This document shows, piece by piece, positions 16,401 to 25,033 of a stretch of DNA of 64,000 bases. Source of the DNA: Sphaerochaeta associata (GTDB taxonomy: Bacteria > Spirochaetota > Spirochaetia > Sphaerochaetales > Sphaerochaetaceae); NCBI RefSeq assembly GCF_022869165.1, contig NZ_CP094929.1, positions 2,542,001 through 2,606,000 on the forward strand, read 5' to 3'. The notes beneath the pieces are model-generated. The model was not told the DNA's origin. It worked only from the letters and a program-made list of their open reading frames with translations, and searched no databases. The stretch's first letter is position 1, and each line of letters begins with the position of its first letter. Both the position numbers and the translations under genes were made by a program.

Positions 16401-17116
16401 AGAATCTCGGGGTCCTTGATGAGAACCCGATCGAGTTCGGTCAAGAACGTGGTATGCCGGCAGTGGTCCGACCAGTAGGTGTCTATCACCTTCAACTCCG
16501 TCAGAGAGGGGTCGCGGCCCTTGTCGGCAAAATAGCGCTGCACCAACGCTAGGTCGTCACCATCCATGGCCAGGGAGTACTCTTGCAGTATTGCCATGCG
16601 GTCGGTCCGGGAGGAGAAACCGACCAAGCATGCGGGAAAAGCGGGAGCGGCAGAGCTCTCTCCTATATGCATGGGTATGCACAATGAGGCTTCCCTCGCT
16701 TCCACGGGATTGATGAGATAGGATCGGATACGTGTTTTCTCCTCGTCCGAAACCTCTGATTCGAAGCAATAGAACGTTGCACAGCGAACCGTACAGAGAA
16801 GGTGCGGATAGACCAGCTGGATGCACATACGGGTAGAATCAGCACGCTGATCGAACTGACCGCCGAGCATTTCCACCCCCAAGGCCCAAGAACATGCAGG
16901 AAGCTCGGAAAGCATGGCATCGCGCTGGACCATACTCAATACGGTACGGGAAACATATGCTGCCTCTTGATCGCTCATCCCCTCGATGTCATACCGGTGG
17001 CAGATCGCCAAACGTGCAGGTTCCTTGAGTCCCAGAACGGAGGTCAGAGAAACAGCCAATGCCTCTTCAGCACTGCGAAATCCTTGTTTGCGTCGTACCC
17101 AGAATCGATGAACCAT
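13460..17116 (-). CDS. purL: Phosphoribosylformylglycinamidine synthase, single-chain (PurL with fused PurQ domain)
   Basis: A 1218-residue enzyme for step 4 of purine synthesis: FGAR, glutamine and ATP give FGAM. The N-terminal domain is followed by a linker with SDHCRHTTF, two AIRS-like halves (ETHNHPTEIEPFGGAATCIGG; GGKDSMSGSF) and a C-terminal class-I glutaminase. The glutaminase has VFFGTNCEYD, the nucleophile Cys in GGICNGFQAL and the catalytic His and Glu in PISHGEGRF. This is the long form, so separate purS and purQ are unnecessary. The frame is open to 17224, but the ATG at 17116 has GAGAGG upstream and starts the homologous region; it overlaps purD by 50 bases. It is the last gene of the operon. 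Confidence 0.95.
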   Translation of the reverse strand: MVHRFWVRRKQGFRSAEEALAVSLTSVLGLKEPARLAICHRYDIEGMSDQEAAYVSRTVLSMVQRDAMLSELPACSWALGVEMLGGQFDQRADSTRMCIQLVYPHLLCTVRCATFYCFESEVSDEEKTRIRSYLINPVEAREASLCIPMHIGESSAAPAFPACLVGFSSRTDRMAILQEYSLAMDGDDLALVQRYFADKGRDPSLTELKVIDTYWSDHCRHTTFLTELDRVLIKDPEILSVFASFLDSHRLLAPHKPICLMEIATLAAKQLKKEGRLDKLEVSEEINACSVKVDVQTNEGVVPSLLLFKNETHNHPTEIEPFGGAATCIGGAIRDPLSSRAYVYQAMRISGSADPRAPISETLQGKLPQRVIAQRSALGYSSYGNQVGLATGLVEEIYHPNFIAKHLELGFVIGSARQAFVRRETPVEGDVIILVGGRTGRDGCGGATGSSKSHDVSSLESCAAEVQKGNAPEERKIQRLLRRAEVSSLIKRCNDFGAGGVSVAIGELAPGLVIDLDAIPTKYEGLDGTERAISESQERMAMVVAPLDVSAFLQYANEENLEATVVARVTGDPVLRMTCQGKVLVEIDRSLLDSNGAKKHATVEIPHYPRSEKRPSAQSVQAFEAMLSDLNVASKQALNQMFDSTIGCGTLLLPFGGKTMRSPIQAMAALIALPEVESSTASLAAWGYDPYVMESNPFEGAFLAVVHSLAKVVAAGGDWDQTYLTFQEYFGRPGDDPARWGVVASALLGAYKAQRLFGKAAIGGKDSMSGSFRQLDVPPTLVSFAVSVAPKDDVIGPEWKRAGSKLYLLQKEQERELPALFEQVGGLVRKKQVLSCWALGYGGIAEALSKMALGNDIGCKVTADIDLFCKRYGAFLVESDHELGPGSVCIGHTMEKAELCVPFGTWELEHIQQLLAAPLSSVYGNREEWESESTVPTLSYMKRARIRSRYPVAKPKVLLPVFFGTNCEYDAERAWNACNVSCETVVINTQSESEVRRSIVRLRDALRQAQILFLSGGFSAADEPDGSGKFIAAFLRNPLIQKEIVDLLEKRDGLVGGICNGFQALVQLGLLPHGRITTIGEHDPLLDYNRAGRHISTVVRTRVSSTLSPWFSEYEVGQVHRLPISHGEGRFTADADTLNALAEAGQIASQYVDEHNVAAPFSVDNPNGSLYAVEALSSVDGKVFGRMAHSERAVSELYRNAPVSADFGLFKGAANYVR

Positions 17117-18389
17117 CACCTCTCTCCTTGAGCAAGGCTCTCTTTCCGATGTCCTTGCGATAGTGCATTCCTGCAAATGAAATCGAGTCAACGGCACGAT
17201 AGGCCTGCTCGACGGCCGAATCAAGGGTGTCTGCGCGGGCGATTACATGCAGCACCCTGCCCCCGCTGGTAACCAGATTCCCGCTCTCATCGATGGCAGT
17301 GCCGGCATGCAGCACCTCAACGCCGTCAACCAGGCGGCCTATGGTGATCTGCTTTCCCGTCTCATAGGAGAGCGGATACCCGCCGCTTGCCAAGGCGATG
17401 CTGCAGGCATAGCCGCTTGAAAAACACACCTCCACCTGATCAAGTGTCTGGTTCGTACAACTGACTAGAATGTCTGCGATGTCGCTTTGAAGAAGGCTGA
17501 GCACAGCCTCGGTTTCAGGATCGCCGAAGCGGCAGTTGTACTCGATGACCACCGGCCCTGCCTGGGTGAGCATAAGACCGAAAAAGAGACAGCCGGTAAA
17601 GGGAATGCCCTCCTCACGAAGCCCCTGCAAGGTAGGCTCGATGATGGTCTTCTCACACAACGCGGCAATCTCCTCAGTGTACCAAGGGTTTGGCGCGATC
17701 GCCCCCATACCGCCGGTATTCGGCCCTGCATCACCGTCATAGGCACGTTTGTGATCCATGGCGCTGACCATTGCCTTGGCATTAACTCCGTCGCTGAAAA
17801 CCAAAAGAGAGACTTCAGGACCGCTTGCATACGCTTCGATGACCACCGTTTTCCCGCTCGCACCGAATTGGTCGTCGACCATCATCTGTTTCACAGCCTT
17901 GAAGGCTGTTTCGCGATCGAATGCAATGACCACCCCCTTGCCCAAGGCAAGGCCGTCTGCCTTCACAACAACCGGTAATTCGCAGTCAACAAGATAGGAA
18001 TATGCTTGGTCGCAGTCGCTGAACACCCGGTAGGCAGGTGTGGGAATATGGTGGCGTTGCATAAAGGCTTTTGAAAAGGCCTTGCTGCCCTCAATCCTGG
18101 CCGCCTCCTTGGAGGGGCCGAAACAAGGGATGCCGTGAGATCTGAATGCATCGGCCAATCCGTTGACCAACGGTTCATCGGGTCCGACGACTGCAAGCTC
18201 GATCTGCTGACTCAAGGCGTATGCTGCGATGGCCGCATGGTCGGACATGCTGATATCGGCCATGCTGCACAGGCTCTGCATCCCTGCATTCCTTCCGATT
18301 GCAAACAGCTCATGGACGTGCTGCGGCTTGCTCAGTGCCTTCGCCAAGGCGTGTTCACGACCTCCACTGCCGATGATGAGGATACGCAT
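17067..18389 (-). CDS. purD: Phosphoribosylamine-glycine ligase
   Basis: A 440-residue ATP-grasp enzyme for step 2 of purine synthesis, joining glycine to phosphoribosylamine. It begins MRILIIGSGGREHALAKAL, the classical PurD N-terminus. VVKADGLALGKGVV and the metal-binding VIEYNCRFGDPETEAVL follow, and it ends around HYRKDIGKRA with an extra tail of about 25 residues. That tail is encoded by the stretch overlapping purL. The ATG is one base after the stop of the AICAR transformylase gene, so translation is coupled. Confidence 0.96.
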   Translation of the reverse strand: MRILIIGSGGREHALAKALSKPQHVHELFAIGRNAGMQSLCSMADISMSDHAAIAAYALSQQIELAVVGPDEPLVNGLADAFRSHGIPCFGPSKEAARIEGSKAFSKAFMQRHHIPTPAYRVFSDCDQAYSYLVDCELPVVVKADGLALGKGVVIAFDRETAFKAVKQMMVDDQFGASGKTVVIEAYASGPEVSLLVFSDGVNAKAMVSAMDHKRAYDGDAGPNTGGMGAIAPNPWYTEEIAALCEKTIIEPTLQGLREEGIPFTGCLFFGLMLTQAGPVVIEYNCRFGDPETEAVLSLLQSDIADILVSCTNQTLDQVEVCFSSGYACSIALASGGYPLSYETGKQITIGRLVDGVEVLHAGTAIDESGNLVTSGGRVLHVIARADTLDSAVEQAYRAVDSISFAGMHYRKDIGKRALLKERGDGSSILGTTQTRISQC

Positions 18390-18390
18390 G

Positions 18391-19548
18391 CTAGTGGTGG
18401 AAGAGGCGGATGCCGTTGGCGACCATGACCATGCCGTACTCGTTGCAGGCCTGGATCACTTCCTCGTCCCTAAGAGATCCCCCGCTCTGAGCAATATAGG
18501 AAACACCGCTTCGGGCCGCCCGATCGATGTTGTCACGGAAAGGGAAGAAGGCGTCACTGGCCAGGCTCACCCCTGAAACCTGTGCGAGGAAAGATCGCCT
18601 CTCATCCTCGGTCATGGCAGAAACATCGGTGGTAAGGAACCGTTTGCATTGCGCTGTCTCGGAGCGCAAAAAAAGCTCAACGGCATTATCCTTGTCGTTG
18701 CGGCTCAGGTTCGGCAGGAATGGAAGCGAAAGAACCCTCCCGCTCTGCCTGAGCTGCCACATGTCGGCTTTCTCGCCGGCCAGGCGCGTGCAGTGAATCC
18801 TGGACTGTTGTCCCGCCCCCACCCCGATGGTCTGGCCGCGTTTGGCATAACAGACCGAGTTGGACTGGGTGTACTTGAGCGTATTGAGGGCTACCAGCAA
18901 ATCCAATTCAGCTTCAGGAGGAAGGTTCCGATTCGCGGTTACAATGGGCGTAAGAACCGAAAGGTCCAGGATTTGGGTATTGCGCATCTGCTTGAAAGTA
19001 ATGCCGAATACCGACCGTGTTTCTTGCAGCGGCGGTTCATAATCCTCATCGATTTGCAGGATGGTATAGGCCCCGCCCTTCTTCTTTTTCAACACCTCCA
19101 AGGCTTCCTTGCTGTAGGATGGGGCGATGACTCCGTCGGAGACCTCGCTCTTGATGATCTGGGCGGTTGAGAGGTCGCACTCACAGCTGAGGCTGATGAA
19201 ATCACCGAAACTGGACATGCGGTCGGCACCCCGGGCCCGCACATAAGCGACGGCCAAGTCACTGAGTTCGGTCTTCTCCCCAATGAAGTACATTTGCCGC
19301 TCAGCCTCATCAAGAGGCAGACCAACCGCTGCACCTGCAGGGCTGACATGCTTGAAAGAAGCTGCACTTGCATATCCGGTGGCCTTGGAAAGGGAGCGGA
19401 CCAGCTGCCAGCCGTTGAGGGCATCCAATAAATTGATGTACCCCGCCCTCCCGTTGAGTACGGTCAGAGGCAGCCTGCCCTCCTCGACACAGATGCTCGC
19501 CATCCGTTGATTGGGGTTGCATCCATACTTCAGCTCAATACAATCCAT
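18391..19548 (-). CDS. AICAR transformylase, stand-alone (no cyclohydrolase domain)
   Basis: A 385-residue protein resembling only the formyltransferase part of PurH, for step 9 of purine synthesis (AICAR and 10-formyl-THF to FAICAR). LKYGCNPNQ, the SFKHVSPAGAAVG strand with the catalytic Lys-His pair, LLVALNTLKYTQSNSV and SDAFFPFRDNID are all AICARFT landmarks. The usual N-terminal methylglyoxal-synthase-like cyclohydrolase domain of about 200 residues is absent. The frame extends to 19581, but AAGGAG precedes the ATG at 19548. It overlaps the end of the PurN-cyclohydrolase fusion gene by 14 bases, so the missing last step is supplied by the neighbour. Confidence 0.92.
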   Translation of the reverse strand: MDCIELKYGCNPNQRMASICVEEGRLPLTVLNGRAGYINLLDALNGWQLVRSLSKATGYASAASFKHVSPAGAAVGLPLDEAERQMYFIGEKTELSDLAVAYVRARGADRMSSFGDFISLSCECDLSTAQIIKSEVSDGVIAPSYSKEALEVLKKKKGGAYTILQIDEDYEPPLQETRSVFGITFKQMRNTQILDLSVLTPIVTANRNLPPEAELDLLVALNTLKYTQSNSVCYAKRGQTIGVGAGQQSRIHCTRLAGEKADMWQLRQSGRVLSLPFLPNLSRNDKDNAVELFLRSETAQCKRFLTTDVSAMTEDERRSFLAQVSGVSLASDAFFPFRDNIDRAARSGVSYIAQSGGSLRDEEVIQACNEYGMVMVANGIRLFHH

Positions 19549-20830
19549 TATCCGCTCCTTGTCTGATTGCAAACACTGCATCAGTGCCTGTCAGATTGAT
19601 CTCCTTGACACACACGGCCACACGATACTGCCTGTCAAGCATCTCCCATATTCGGTCGGCTATCGAGTCGGCATCACCGGCCAGATCCACCTCCCTCGGC
19701 TCTCCTGTGAAACCGGGGAGCGGGTTGCCGTCCCCTTCGTAGGTGTGTATAAGATGGGCTTTTCCCTTTTCCAACTCTGTATAGGAGTAATAAGAACGAT
19801 CGCAGCTTCCATCGTCTGAACGCCTGAGAATGGACAGTGTGTAGAAAGGATCTTGCCCAAGGCGAAAGAGACCGCTGATGCGGGGGGTGTAGTTGGGCGC
19901 ATCAGGCTCGAACGTGCGGCTTTCAAGGGAGGCCTGCAGGGTCCTTCCCTGTCTCAAGCCATCCAGAATTGTATCGCTCTGATCGCCGTTTGCCACCACT
20001 ACATCTTCACCCAGCCTGTCCATTGCACGGTAGATGATCAGCGAGGGATCGACAAGAAGGCTCTCATCGACGGCCTTTGTTCGCACCGTATCGCCTTCGG
20101 CCACCAGACAGCGATTCTTGCTGTGACTGCTACGCGCTGTAATGAAGTAGGCGATGATTGCATTTCCTCTCTCATTCAAACCGCATACAATTCCCCTGCC
20201 GGGGTACCTGTTTGCAGCCAGGTTCTGTAGTAGACTCATGTTTCTCTCCATGTACAGGCAGTAGGAGGCCACTGTCCTTGGAAGCAGTTTCCACTCCACC
20301 TGCTCTAAAATTCGTCGCCCCAGGGATGTGGGGGTGTCGTCGCCGAGTACATCGATCGCCTGTTGGGCGAGGATCGGACCGCCGTCGGCAACTTCATCGA
20401 CCAGGTGCACGGTTGCCCCGCTGATTTTCACCCCCCGATGGAGGGCTGCTTGATGAACACGCAGTCCATAATACCCTTTTCCGCAGAAACTGGGTATCAG
20501 GGAGGGATGAATGTTGATGATGCGTCGCCGATAGCGCTCTGTCACCTCACAGGAGAGGATGCTAAGAAACCCTGCCAGCACAATTAAATCGATGTTGTGC
20601 TGTCCCAAACATGCAAGCAACCGGCTCTCAAACGCTTTCCCACCCAGCGTTCGTCTGTCCAATCCGACAGCCTCAATGTCATGCCGTTCGGCCCGCTCGA
20701 GGGCGGTGCATCGGCGGTCGCCGATTACAAGAACGATACGTCCATCAGCATTCTCCCCCCGCTTCTGGGCAACCAGCAGAGCCTGGAGATTGCTGCCATC
20801 ACCGCTTACCAACACCGCTATACGAATCAT
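19535..20830 (-). CDS. purN: Fusion of GAR transformylase (PurN) and PurO-type IMP cyclohydrolase
   Basis: One uninterrupted 431-codon frame encodes two enzymes. Residues 1-190 are PurN: IAVLVSGDGSNLQAL, INIHPSLIPSFCGKGYYG with the catalytic Asn-His, and GATVHLVDEVADGGPI with the catalytic Asp. Residues from about 198 resemble the small PurO/PF07826 IMP cyclohydrolase: NRYPGRGIVCGLN, VANGDQSDTI and LGQDPFYTLSILRRS. PurN performs step 3 and the cyclohydrolase performs the final ring closure to IMP. Inside the frame GGAGAGAAAC precedes an ATG at 20239 (residue 198), so the cyclohydrolase may also be made separately. The gene overlaps purM (ATGA) and the AICARFT gene. Confidence 0.88.
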   Translation of the reverse strand: MIRIAVLVSGDGSNLQALLVAQKRGENADGRIVLVIGDRRCTALERAERHDIEAVGLDRRTLGGKAFESRLLACLGQHNIDLIVLAGFLSILSCEVTERYRRRIINIHPSLIPSFCGKGYYGLRVHQAALHRGVKISGATVHLVDEVADGGPILAQQAIDVLGDDTPTSLGRRILEQVEWKLLPRTVASYCLYMERNMSLLQNLAANRYPGRGIVCGLNERGNAIIAYFITARSSHSKNRCLVAEGDTVRTKAVDESLLVDPSLIIYRAMDRLGEDVVVANGDQSDTILDGLRQGRTLQASLESRTFEPDAPNYTPRISGLFRLGQDPFYTLSILRRSDDGSCDRSYYSYTELEKGKAHLIHTYEGDGNPLPGFTGEPREVDLAGDADSIADRIWEMLDRQYRVAVCVKEINLTGTDAVFAIRQGADNGLY

Positions 20831-21861
20831 ACCAGCTCACACGCCTTGTCGTTTGCCACCACCTCACCCAGGTGATAGGAGCCTTCAAGCAGGGCCAAGG
20901 CGGCTGCGGCATCCTCTTTACCTACGGTAAGGACCATCCCCACCCCCATGTTGAAGGTATTGAACATGTCGTGCTCGCTGACTGAACCGGTACGCTGAAG
21001 CAGTTTGAAGATCGACAGTACCCGTACATCGCTTCTCCGTATCCTGGCGCCAAGGCCTTCAGGGAGGGAACGGGGAATATTCTCATAGAACCCGCCGCCT
21101 GTGATGTGCGACGCCCCCTTGACGGTAATGTGCCGGGCAAGCTCAAGCACTTCTTTGACATAGATGCGGGTGGGCTCCAGCAAAGCCTGGCCGAGGGTCA
21201 TCCCCAGTTCCGGGTAGAACACCTTCAGGATTTCAGGTTTGTCGTCCACGTTGAAGATATGCCTGACCAAGGAAAATCCATTGGAGTGCACCCCGCTTGA
21301 GGGAAGGGCGATCAAGACATCGCCTTCGGCTATGCCTGCATTGTTGAACACCTTGCTTTTGTCGACCAAAGCGGTACAAAAACCCGCCAAGTCGTACTCC
21401 CCTTCCTGATACAAGCCGGGCATTTCAGCGGTCTCACCCCCGATGAGGGCGCACCCTGCCTCTTTGCAACCTTGGGCGACACCTTTGACGATTTGCTCGA
21501 CTTTTTCAGGTTCCAAGCGACCCAGGGCGATGTAGTCCAGGAAGACTTGAGGCTTGGCGCCGCAGCAGATGACATCGTTGACACACATGGCCACGCAGTC
21601 GATGCCGATGGTATCGTGACGGTCAAGAGCGAATGCAAGCTTGAGTTTTGTGCCAACCCCGTCGGTTCCGCACACCAACACCGGATTGGGGGTCTCTTTC
21701 ACATCCAGCTCAAACAGACCGCCGAAGCCTCCCAGATCGGAGATGACACCACGTGTATAGGTGGATGCAACATGCTTTTTCATCAGTTCAACCGCTTGAT
21801 AACCGCGCCTGATGTCCACCCCGGCTTCTTCATACCGTGTGCTGTAACTGTCATTGTGCAT
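20827..21861 (-). CDS. purM: Phosphoribosylformylglycinamidine cyclo-ligase
   Basis: A 344-residue AIR synthetase for step 5 of purine synthesis. The landmarks are YEEAGVDIRRG at the N-terminus, VCGTDGVGTKLKLAF, IGIDCVAMCVNDVICCGAKP, ALIGGETAEMPG and HITGGGFYENIPRSL. AAGGAGG lies five bases before the ATG at 21861; the frame is open further upstream, inside purF, but that part has no homology. Its start overlaps the last 11 bases of purF and its stop overlaps the purN start by four bases, a tight translational chain. Confidence 0.96.
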   Translation of the reverse strand: MHNDSYSTRYEEAGVDIRRGYQAVELMKKHVASTYTRGVISDLGGFGGLFELDVKETPNPVLVCGTDGVGTKLKLAFALDRHDTIGIDCVAMCVNDVICCGAKPQVFLDYIALGRLEPEKVEQIVKGVAQGCKEAGCALIGGETAEMPGLYQEGEYDLAGFCTALVDKSKVFNNAGIAEGDVLIALPSSGVHSNGFSLVRHIFNVDDKPEILKVFYPELGMTLGQALLEPTRIYVKEVLELARHITVKGASHITGGGFYENIPRSLPEGLGARIRRSDVRVLSIFKLLQRTGSVSEHDMFNTFNMGVGMVLTVGKEDAAAALALLEGSYHLGEVVANDKACELV

Positions 21862-23254
21862 TGTTGCCTCCTTGGGGTACTGCACCGGGATACACGCCGG
21901 TGAAGCATGCACTGCAAAACCCGATGCAGGGATGGTCGCTGAGTTTGACAACCTGCTCGGGAAGCAGGAATCCCAGTGAATCGACGTCAAGAATCGTTTT
22001 CATCTGTTGCATGTCATACTTACAGGCAAGCAGATCCTTGCGTGAATTGATGTCCGTGCCGTAATAACAGGGGTGGAGAAAGGGAGGGGCCGAGGAACGA
22101 AGGTGAACTTCCTTCGCCCCCGCCTCCCGAAGCAGTCGGACGATGCGCTTGCTGGTGGTCCCCCTGACGATGGAGTCGTCGATGAGCACCACCCGCTTTC
22201 CCCTGACCGTGGAGGCGATGGGGTTGAGCTTGATGCGCACCCCGCTCTCCCTGTCCCCCGCCTTCGGCTGGATGAAGGTACGGCCGATGTATTTGTTCTT
22301 GATGAAGCCGATACCGTAGGGAATGCCCGACTGACGTGAGTAGCCGATGGCTGCGTCGATGCCGCTGTCGGGAACCCCGATCACCACATCCGCCTGACAG
22401 GGGTGTTCCAAGGCCAAAAAAGATCCGCTTCTGATACGCGCCTGATGCACGCTGATCGTATCGATCACGCTGTCGGGGCGGGCGAAATAAATCAACTCAA
22501 AGACGCACAGGCTGCTCTTGACCTTGTTCGTATGCACAATCGAACTGGTCAGGCGCTGGTCCGCCCGGTCGACGATGCAAATCTCACCGGGCTGAAGGTC
22601 CCGGACAAAGGAGGCTCCCACCGCATCGAGGGCGCAGCTCTCGCTGGCAAACACATACCCATCCTCCAGTTTTCCCAGACACAGCGGCCTGAAACCCCGG
22701 GGATCGCGTACTGCAATAAGTTGGGAGGAGGTCATGATCAACAGTGAATAGGCCCCTTCCAATTCAGCCATCGCTTTTTCAATCGCCTCTGCGATGGTGT
22801 GTGTAGTCAAACGGTGCTTGTAAATGAGATATGCGATGACTTCGGTGTCGCTGGTGGTGTGAAACAGGCAGCCGTCCCGCTCGAACTGCGAACGCAGCGA
22901 CTCGTCGTTGGTCAGATTCCCATTGTGGGCGATCGCCATGCTCCCTGCATGGTGGCGGACCAGCAGCGGCTGTACGTTCTCCCGCGACCGCTCCCCGCTC
23001 GTCCCGTAGCGGGTATGGACGATGGCCATCCGGGTCTTCTCCTCATCAAAGACCAAGGCTTTGGGAAAGACTTCATTCACCAGACCCAAATCTTTCTGCA
23101 ACGACAACTCACCGTCGGTGTTCAGTGCAATGCCGCACCCTTCCTGACCACGGTGCTGCAAGGCATACAGACCGTAGTGACAGCCAAGGCCTATGTGCTC
23201 CTTGTGTGCCGAACTGATGCCGAACAGTCCGCACTCCTCCTTGAGGCCGCCCAC
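21851..23254 (-). CDS. purF: Amidophosphoribosyltransferase
   Basis: A 467-residue enzyme for the committed step of purine synthesis, PRPP plus glutamine to phosphoribosylamine. A short propeptide precedes the nucleophile in EECGLFG. The glutaminase part (LQHRGQEGCGI, THNGNLTN-like) is followed by the phosphoribosyltransferase part with the PRPP loop RVVLIDDSIVRGTTS. Cys residues near 390 and in SACFTGVYPG fit the [4Fe-4S]-containing Bacillus-type enzyme. The start is a GTG with GGGGAG upstream, two bases after the purC stop. Confidence 0.95.
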   Translation of the reverse strand: MGGLKEECGLFGISSAHKEHIGLGCHYGLYALQHRGQEGCGIALNTDGELSLQKDLGLVNEVFPKALVFDEEKTRMAIVHTRYGTSGERSRENVQPLLVRHHAGSMAIAHNGNLTNDESLRSQFERDGCLFHTTSDTEVIAYLIYKHRLTTHTIAEAIEKAMAELEGAYSLLIMTSSQLIAVRDPRGFRPLCLGKLEDGYVFASESCALDAVGASFVRDLQPGEICIVDRADQRLTSSIVHTNKVKSSLCVFELIYFARPDSVIDTISVHQARIRSGSFLALEHPCQADVVIGVPDSGIDAAIGYSRQSGIPYGIGFIKNKYIGRTFIQPKAGDRESGVRIKLNPIASTVRGKRVVLIDDSIVRGTTSKRIVRLLREAGAKEVHLRSSAPPFLHPCYYGTDINSRKDLLACKYDMQQMKTILDVDSLGFLLPEQVVKLSDHPCIGFCSACFTGVYPGAVPQGGNNAQ

Positions 23255-23256
23255 GT

Positions 23257-23970
23257 TCAGCTTCTCCCCAGAAGGCGTTGCATCACTTCGTGATACGCCT
23301 CTTCAACATCCCCCAAATCCCGACGGAATCGATCCTTATCGAGCTTCCTGCCTGTCTTGACATCCCAGAACCGGCAGGTATCAGGGCTGATCTCATCGGC
23401 GAGAACCAGCATTCCGTCTTCGGTGACCCCGAACTCCAGCTTGAAGTCGATCAAGGCGATGCCTACCTTTGCAAGGTAGTCGCTGAGGATGTCGTTGACT
23501 GCAAGGCTGTAGCGCTTGATGAGTTCAAGCTCCTCTTCGGTGGCAAGACCGAGGGCCTTGATATGACTGGAGTTCACCAAGGGGTCCCCCAGATCGTCAC
23601 GCTTGTAGCAGAATTCAAGGACGGTACTTGCCAGTCTGGTGCCTTCTTCAAGACCCAGTCGCTGGGACAACGAACCTGCGGCAATAGAACGTACGATTAC
23701 TTCCAAGGGAATTATGCGTACCGCCTTCACTGCCGTTTCCGTCTCTGAGAGCTGCTGGACGAAATGCGTCGGGATGCCTTCTTTGGCAAGCAGTTGCATC
23801 AGATGGTTGGTAATCTGGTTGTTGATAGCTCCTTTTCCAGAAATCGAGCCTCTCTTCTTACCGTTGAACGCAGTAGCATCATCCTTGTATGAAACAATAT
23901 AGACACCCTTGATGTCGGTTTCATACACCCGTTTCGCCTTTCCTTCGTAAAGCATGGACAGCTTTTGCAT
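23257..23970 (-). CDS. purC: Phosphoribosylaminoimidazole-succinocarboxamide synthase
   Basis: A 237-residue SAICAR synthetase for step 7 of purine synthesis, adding aspartate to CAIR. The first strand [14 protein letters not shown], the [10 protein letters not shown] motif, [23 protein letters not shown] and [14 protein letters not shown] are standard. The frame is open to 23988 through a TTG, but the ATG at 23970 has AGGGGGA close upstream and gives the normal N-terminus. It is the second gene of the operon, 35 bases after purE. Confidence 0.95.
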   Translation of the reverse strand: MQKLSMLYEGKAKRVYETDIKGVYIVSYKDDATAFNGKKRGSISGKGAINNQITNHLMQLLAKEGIPTHFVQQLSETETAVKAVRIIPLEVIVRSIAAGSLSQRLGLEEGTRLASTVLEFCYKRDDLGDPLVNSSHIKALGLATEEELELIKRYSLAVNDILSDYLAKVGIALIDFKLEFGVTEDGMLVLADEISPDTCRFWDVKTGRKLDKDRFRRDLGDVEEAYHEVMQRLLGRS

Positions 23971-24005
23971 CGCTTCCCCCTGTTGCAATAAAAAAAGAGC
24001 CTTAT

Positions 24006-24506
24006 CTACATAAAGCTCTTCGCAATTCTCCTATCGGCTTCGCGCACAGCCTCCTGGCCCGCCTTTCTTCGCTCGTCAAGCCGCACAAGCAGCTCGGAGT
24101 CGGACAAGGCCAGTATTTGGGCGGCAAGCAGGGCTGCATTGGCCGCCCCGTCGATGGCGACTGTAGCCACTGGATACCCGCTGGGCATCTGAACCGTGGA
24201 AAGCAGGGCATCCAAGCCACCCAGGGAGGCGGAAAGAGGAAGCCCGATGACCGGCAGCAGGGTTCTACTCGCCAGCGTGCCTGCCAGGTGGGCGGCTTTT
24301 CCCGCTGCAGCTATCAAAACACCAAACCCTTCACTTCGGGCGTCAGAGGCAAATTGACAGGCTTCGTCACCGAGTCGGTGGGCTGAGAGTATCCGTACAG
24401 AGTAGGGAATTTCCAATTCTGCAAGGGCCTTGATGGCCGGCTGTACCAGGCTTAGGTCGTTCTCACTTCCAAGAAGGAGGGCAACTCGTTGTTTGGCTGT
24501 CTGCAT
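24006..24506 (-). CDS. purE: CAIR mutase/AIR carboxylase, class I-like PurE
   Basis: A 166-residue protein for step 6 of purine synthesis. Class-I-like features are [13 protein letters not shown] and [35 protein letters not shown]. Two motifs drift from the usual form: GSENDL for GSxSDx, and [12 protein letters not shown] for AGGAAHLPGM. Class I enzymes normally need PurK to make N5-CAIR, but no purK is in this operon or window. It heads the purine operon; its ATG lies seven bases after a -10 box and lacks a Shine-Dalgarno sequence. Confidence 0.92.
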   Translation of the reverse strand: MQTAKQRVALLLGSENDLSLVQPAIKALAELEIPYSVRILSAHRLGDEACQFASDARSEGFGVLIAAAGKAAHLAGTLASRTLLPVIGLPLSASLGGLDALLSTVQMPSGYPVATVAIDGAANAALLAAQILALSDSELLVRLDERRKAGQEAVREADRRIAKSFM

Positions 24507-24512
24507 AGGCGT

Positions 24513-24541
24513 ACGATAGACAAAATTGCATACTTATACAA
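24513..24541 (-). promoter_or_regulatory. Promoter of the purine operon, leaderless geometry
   Basis: On the minus strand TTGTAT (24536-24541), 17 bases, TATCGT (24513-24518), then six bases to the purE ATG at 24506. No purine riboswitch or obvious PurR-type operator is visible between the promoter and the gene; there is no room for a leader. Confidence 0.5.
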
Positions 24542-24595
24542 GTAGTTTTGCAACAAAATCTACACGTATTGGACAATTATGTTGTAGTAATGCAG

Positions 24596-25021
24596 TTAGT
24601 TGTTTTCACTAATCGCTTTTTGCAACATTTTATGCACCAAACGTACAGCATCTTCAACGCAACCATCGCAACTACGCAACACAATACCAGTCTCATCTCC
24701 AAGCAGGTCCTTACAGACCAGGCTGCCGTTCTTCTGGGAAAACTCCGATAGTATTGCAGACGACCGGCTATAGGAAAGGCTCTTCGTCCCACCCTCTACA
24801 CTGCCCTTGCTGGTCAACAACCCTACAATGGCCACCGCCCCGCTTACCGCTCCGCAGGTTCCCTGATGAGATCCCATCCCGCCTCCAAACCCTTCCATCA
24901 GCGAAAAGAGTGTTTGTTCAGGCAAGCCGACTTCATTACAAAAGGTGCAGGCCACCGCTTGGGCGCAGTTGTAGCCTTTGCTGCGCAACAGCATCGCTTT
25001 ATCCACATAGTCTTGTTCCAT
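24596..25021 (-). CDS. C_GCAxxG_C_C family protein (putative redox-active protein)
   Basis: A 141-residue protein with the Cys pattern that names the family: GYNCAQAVACTFC near residue 18, GMGSHQGTCGAVSGA near 50, and CKDLLG followed by RSCDGCVEDAV near the C-terminus. The conserved Cys residues suggest a metal or redox centre, but the biochemical function is not established. GAAAGG precedes the ATG. It lies 12 bases after the ABC-F gene on the same strand and may be co-transcribed with it. Confidence 0.85.
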   Translation of the reverse strand: MEQDYVDKAMLLRSKGYNCAQAVACTFCNEVGLPEQTLFSLMEGFGGGMGSHQGTCGAVSGAVAIVGLLTSKGSVEGGTKSLSYSRSSAILSEFSQKNGSLVCKDLLGDETGIVLRSCDGCVEDAVRLVHKMLQKAISENN

Positions 25022-25033
25022 GGCTTTTCCTTT

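Noticed and set aside
24507-24600. Possible purine riboswitch before purE
   Set aside because: The promoter sits six bases before the start codon, leaving no leader, and the conserved purine riboswitch core sequences were not seen.
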